Below are positions 31,308 to 32,767 of a stretch of DNA of 32,767 nucleotides, in pieces. The stretch's first letter is position 1. Each line of letters begins with the position of its first letter. Source of the DNA: Bog-159 sp049511415 (GTDB taxonomy: Bacteria > Acidobacteriota > Terriglobia > Bryobacterales > Bryobacteraceae); the NCBI GenBank assembly GCA_049511415.1, contig JBEKYC010000079.1, forward strand, positions 1 through 32,767. The letters run 5' to 3'. A program made the translations under genes and the position numbers. The notes below the pieces were generated by a model. It was not told the DNA's origin. It ran no database searches and saw only the letters and a list, made by a program, of their open reading frames with translations.

Positions 31308-31746
31308 AAGGATGATGCCGGCGCCAGCCCGCCAGAAATGTCTCCGCCGCCAAACTCTCTGCCTCCCGGTCGGCCTCGGCGCGCCATTCTTCCCGGCGGC
31401 GCTGGTCGAGCTTCTCCAGCAGGCGGCATTGGCGCTGCGCTTCGAGCAGTTTCCGGCGCTGCGCGGCTAACTGCGCTTCGGCGATTTTTCTCCGCTCGGC
31501 CAAAGTTCTCGATTCCGCCAACAAGCGGTCGCGGTATGCCGCCAACGCCCAAAGATCGGCAGCCTGGGTAGACGGAGCCTGCCGCACGGCCTGTTCGGCG
31601 CGCTCCCGCGCCAGTTCCAGCCGATGGGCGGCGTGATCGAGTTCCAGGAGAACGGCAGCCATCCGGCGCAGCCGGTTCTCCTCCAATTCCAACTCCGTGC
31701 GGCGCCAGGAAAGCACCCGGCCCAAGGAAAAGACGTAGGCTCGCAT
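31306..31746 (-). CDS. fliJ: flagellar export chaperone/ATPase-stalk protein FliJ
   Basis: The 146-residue protein is an almost uninterrupted charged coiled coil (for example LSWRRTELELEENRLRRMAA, ERRKIAEAQLAAQRRKLLEA), starting with YVFSLGRVLSWRRTELE, a FliJ-type opening (F.L..vL..R...E). FliJ inserts into the FliI hexamer and links it to FlhA. Sequence identity in this family is low, so length, coiled coil and position directly after fliI (one base between stop and ATG) carry the call. Its C-terminus ends in the shared terminator. Confidence 0.9.
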   Translation of the reverse strand: MRAYVFSLGRVLSWRRTELELEENRLRRMAAVLLELDHAAHRLELARERAEQAVRQAPSTQAADLWALAAYRDRLLAESRTLAERRKIAEAQLAAQRRKLLEAQRQCRLLEKLDQRRREEWRAEADREAESLAAETFLAGWRRHHP

Positions 31747-31747
31747 C

Positions 31748-32767
31748 CTAGTCCAGGGCCGCGGCGATCTGCGCCAGTTTCCGCAGCGTCTCCGCGCGTG
31801 GAGATTCCGCCTCCGCCGCCTGGCGTAAGAACTCCAGGATCTGGGGCCGCGCGCGGATGGCCGCGTCGAGCGGCGGGTTGGAGCCGGCCACGTACGCCCC
31901 TAATTGGATCAGATCCTCGGCCTGATGGTGCAGTGCCAAGGCCTGCCGCACGGCGCGCGCCTGGTGCGCCTGCTCGGGCGACGCCAGTTGCGACTGCAAG
32001 CGGCTCACCGACTGTAAAATGTCGATGGCCGGATAATGGCCCGCGGCGGCCAATTGCCGCGACAGCACGATGTGGCCGTCTAAAATCGCGCGCACGGCAT
32101 CGCAAACCGGTTCATTAAAGTCGTCTCCCTCCACCAGCACGGTGAAGAAGCCGGTGATGGACCCACGCGCGAAGTTGCCGGCTCTTTCGAAGATCTTGGG
32201 CAGCAGCGCGAAAACCGACGGGGTATAACCCTTCTGCGCCGGCGGCTCACCGGCCGCCAGTCCGATTTCCCTTTGCGCCATGGCTAGGCGCGTGACCGAA
32301 TCCATCACCAGAAGTACGCTGGCGCCCTGGTCGCGGAAGTATTCCGCGATTGCCAGAGCCGTGAAGCAGGCCCGCACGCGCAGGGGCGCCGGACGGTCGG
32401 AGGTGGCCACGACCACCACCGCGCGGCGCATGCCCTCCGCCCCCATGTCGTGTTCCAGGAAGGCCCGCACTTCGCGATTGCGTTCCCCGATCAGCGCGAT
32501 CACCGTCACGTCGGCGGAGTTGTGCCGGGCCATCGCGCCCAGCAGCGTGCTTTTGCCCACGCCGCTGCCTCCGAAAATGCCGATGCGCTGTCCCTGACCC
32601 ACCGGCAGGAGGCTGTCGATGGCCCGCAGACCGGTTTCTAGCGGCGCCGTGATGTGCTCCCGGTCGAGCGGACCGGGCGGCGCGCTATACAGATCGTAGG
32701 CGGCGTGGGCTTCCAGGCGCCCGGCGCGGTCTATCGGTTGACCGAAACCATCCACCACGCGGCCCAG
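31748..32767 (-). CDS. fliI: flagellar export ATPase FliI (partial, N-terminus beyond window)
   Basis: The frame is open to the right edge, giving 339 residues of an expected 430-460. It reads LGRVVDGFGQPIDRAG, then RAIDSLLPVGQGQRIGIFGG with Walker A GGSGVGKST, IALIGERNREVRAFLEHDMG, LLVMDSVTRLAMAQREIGLA, GEPPAQKGYTPSVFALLPKI and the C-terminal LSRQLAAAGHYPAIDILQSV. These are hallmarks of FliI/type III secretion ATPases. The absence of injectisome genes and the following fliJ make it flagellar. FliI hexamers unfold and deliver export substrates at the C-ring. Upstream genes (fliH, fliG, fliF, fliE, flgC, flgB in most genomes) probably lie past the edge. Confidence 0.97.
   Translation of the reverse strand: MGRVVDGFGQPIDRAGRLEAHAAYDLYSAPPGPLDREHITAPLETGLRAIDSLLPVGQGQRIGIFGGSGVGKSTLLGAMARHNSADVTVIALIGERNREVRAFLEHDMGAEGMRRAVVVVATSDRPAPLRVRACFTALAIAEYFRDQGASVLLVMDSVTRLAMAQREIGLAAGEPPAQKGYTPSVFALLPKIFERAGNFARGSITGFFTVLVEGDDFNEPVCDAVRAILDGHIVLSRQLAAAGHYPAIDILQSVSRLQSQLASPEQAHQARAVRQALALHHQAEDLIQLGAYVAGSNPPLDAAIRARPQILEFLRQAAEAESPRAETLRKLAQIAAALD

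Overview
The window is about 32.8 kb of GC-rich bacterial DNA. It is dominated by a flagellar gene cluster that occupies roughly 9.4 kb to the right edge. P-ring (flgI), L-ring (flgH) and P-ring chaperone (flgA) genes show a diderm (Gram-negative) cell. Base composition, the style of the LolA-like and CPBP proteins, and the mix of FliY-like, FlbD and FlaG proteins with a sigma-54 activator suggest Acidobacteriota (Solibacter/Bryobacter-like). That assignment is inference; no rRNA or marker search was possible. No tRNA, rRNA, insertion sequence, CRISPR array or phage gene was recognised.

Region 1 (1-9.4 kb) is mostly housekeeping and envelope genes: a partial CPBP membrane protease (-), a LolA-like secreted protein (+), a dprA-topA pair (-), a small DUF2007-like protein (+), a membrane-anchored N-acetylmuramoyl-L-alanine amidase (-) and an MreB/actin-like protein (+). 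A pentapeptide-repeat protein (-) follows directly behind the flagellar operon.

Region 2 (22.5 down to 9.4 kb, minus strand) is one tightly packed operon: fliK-flgD-flgE-fliN-fliO-fliP-fliQ-fliR-flhB-flhA-flhF-fliA-fliY-like-DUF2802-like-sigma-54 activator. It encodes the hook, the type III export gate, pole/placement GTPase, sigma-28, a second FliN-type switch protein and a FleQ-like activator with a degenerate receiver domain. Many junctions overlap (ATGA). The flhF-fliA junction instead carries four copies of a 12-bp repeat that forms a chain of tiny start-stop reading frames in the fliA frame.

Region 3 (22.7-27.3 kb, plus strand) is the divergent rod/ring operon flgF-flgG-flgA-flgH-flgI-flgJ. 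Its shared upstream region with fliK has a sigma-54-type promoter candidate facing each way, which fits the sigma-54 activator at the end of region 2.

Region 4 (27.4-32.8 kb) has flaG-fliS (-); then fliM-flbD-motA-motB (+) behind an almost perfect sigma-28 (FliA) promoter; then fliI-fliJ (-), with fliI running off the right edge. The inferred regulatory logic is sigma-54 plus activator for the hook-basal body and export genes (including fliA), then FliA for switch and stator genes. Flagellin, cap, hook-filament junction, MS-ring and FlhG genes are not in the window.
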